A stretch of 6,103 bases of DNA from Clostridia bacterium (GTDB lineage Bacteria; Bacillota; Clostridia; Christensenellales; CAG-1252). Position 1 is the first letter of the stretch, and each line of letters starts with the position of its first letter. The stretch covers positions 1 through 6,103 of the forward strand of contig SACC01000087.1 of the NCBI GenBank assembly GCA_009928745.1, read 5' to 3'. Under the pieces are notes generated by a model. That model was not told the DNA's origin and ran no database searches. It was given only the letters and a program-made list of their open reading frames with translations. The translations under genes and the position numbers were made by a program. Below are positions 5,663-6,103 of the stretch, piece after piece.

Positions 5663-5736
5663 TTATCAATAAAGCCCTTGAGTCTGTCTTTACGCTTAGG
5701 ATGACGGAGCTTTCTCAACGCTTTTGCCTCAATCTG
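5659..5736 (-). pseudogene. rpoD: C-terminal 25 residues of the primary sigma factor RpoD/SigA (rest missing)
   Basis: The stretch from Q at 5736 reads QIEAKALR, then KLRHPKRKDRLKGFIDK and TGA. It matches the end of region 4.2 of housekeeping sigma-70 factors, where RERIRQIEAKALRKLRHP is nearly invariant. Region 4.2 binds the -35 element. The rest of the recognition helix and all upstream domains are absent; GC-rich, unrelated coding sequence takes their place in the same frame. The four-base ATGA overlap with trmK and the conserved neighbourhood strongly suggest that the true genome has a full rpoD here. I therefore read this as an intact gene cut by an assembly join, not as genuine decay. 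Confidence 0.85.
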
Positions 5737-6103
5737 GCCTTTTACGACCTTCATGTCCAACGTGGGGTTCGGGGCGTCGCCGAGGAGGTATGGTGCGAGG
5801 TCGCGCAGTGTTTGCGCCACCCGGCATATCTCCGGCCAATGCTGGTTGAAGTCTGACTTGTCACGAAACAGATCCATGTAGGAATACATCACGAATCCTT
5901 TCGCCCCCATGACCGCCATGAGCAGCGACATCGAACGCATCTGCGTTTCGGTTGGCCAAACGTTTTCCTCGTAGCTGTTATAGTTTGACCAGGGGAAAAC
6001 CTGGGGGGCTCCCCAAAGAGCTATCTGCCCATTGAAGCCGAACACGTCCATAGCGTTGATCATTTGTCTGCGGATAAGATCAATGTCCCGGACGTTCTCT
6101 CTA
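5737..6103 (-). CDS. Partial TIM-barrel glycoside-hydrolase-like protein, probably foreign (chimeric join)
   Basis: The frame is open from the right edge (first full codon at 6102) into the RpoD tail, with no stop or start of its own; the ATG at 6063 is internal. Visible motifs: GQIALWGAPQVFPW (12-25 from that Met), then MRSMSLLMAVMGAKGFVMYSYMD (42-64), then an amphipathic WPEICRVAQTLRDLAPYLLG stretch (76-95). The GAKGFVMYSY block resembles the last barrel strands of glycoside-hydrolase-like proteins seen in Lentisphaerae, Verrucomicrobia and Planctomycetes; this is recognition by eye and the family is not certain. Base composition is unlike the rest: 42 of 60 bases at 5761-5820 are G or C, against 23 of 60 at 5221-5280 in trmK. 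Function and cellular location cannot be given for such a fragment. Confidence 0.5.

Noticed and set aside
5659..6103. A new hydrolase-sigma fusion protein as a novel regulatory system
   Set aside because: Composition shift, loss of all essential sigma domains and the conserved rpoD-trmK context make an assembly join far more likely.
1..6103. CRISPR array, tRNA gene, insertion sequence or defence system
   Set aside because: No regularly spaced repeats, no tRNA-like fold and no transposase or known defence domain were seen on either strand.

Overview
The window looks like a contig from an AT-rich, low-GC Gram-positive bacterium, most likely an uncultured Clostridia-type Firmicute. Four things support this: a Bacillus/Clostridium-type large SRP RNA with an Alu domain, the gene order rpoD-trmK-nif3-zinc-ribbon gene, consensus sigma-A promoters with strong Shine-Dalgarno sequences, and a clostridial eukaryotic-type isoleucyl-tRNA synthetase. 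The genus cannot be named from sequence alone.

Layout. Positions 1-737 (minus) hold the N-terminal third of ileS. Positions 738-930 are a divergent intergenic stretch with a promoter for ileS and one for the SRP RNA (931-1196, plus), which ends at a strong hairpin. A NYN-nuclease/LOTUS protein follows on the plus strand (1388-2161). Positions 2162-2476 are non-coding and carry a nested hairpin and two diverged copies of a palindromic repeat. A single-pass membrane protein with a SPOR-like domain lies on the minus strand (3394-2477). A minus-strand operon comes next, read right to left: the tail of rpoD (5736-5659), trmK (5662-5018), nif3/yqfO type (5030-4242) and a coiled-coil C4 zinc-ribbon protein (4239-3538), closed by a hairpin at 3503-3475.

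The theme is housekeeping and RNA-centred: tRNA charging, the protein-targeting RNA, a putative RNase with an RNA-binding domain, a tRNA m1A22 methyltransferase and the end of the main sigma factor. I see no mobile element, CRISPR array or defence island.

The most important oddity is at the right edge. One open frame reads from a GC-rich, glycoside-hydrolase-like sequence (6103 to about 5737) straight into the last 25 residues of RpoD. The operon context demands a complete rpoD here, and the break falls inside the -35 recognition helix. It therefore looks like a chimeric contig joined at a short shared motif (QIEAKALR), not a new fusion protein. Roughly 5737-6103 should be treated as foreign until reads confirm it.
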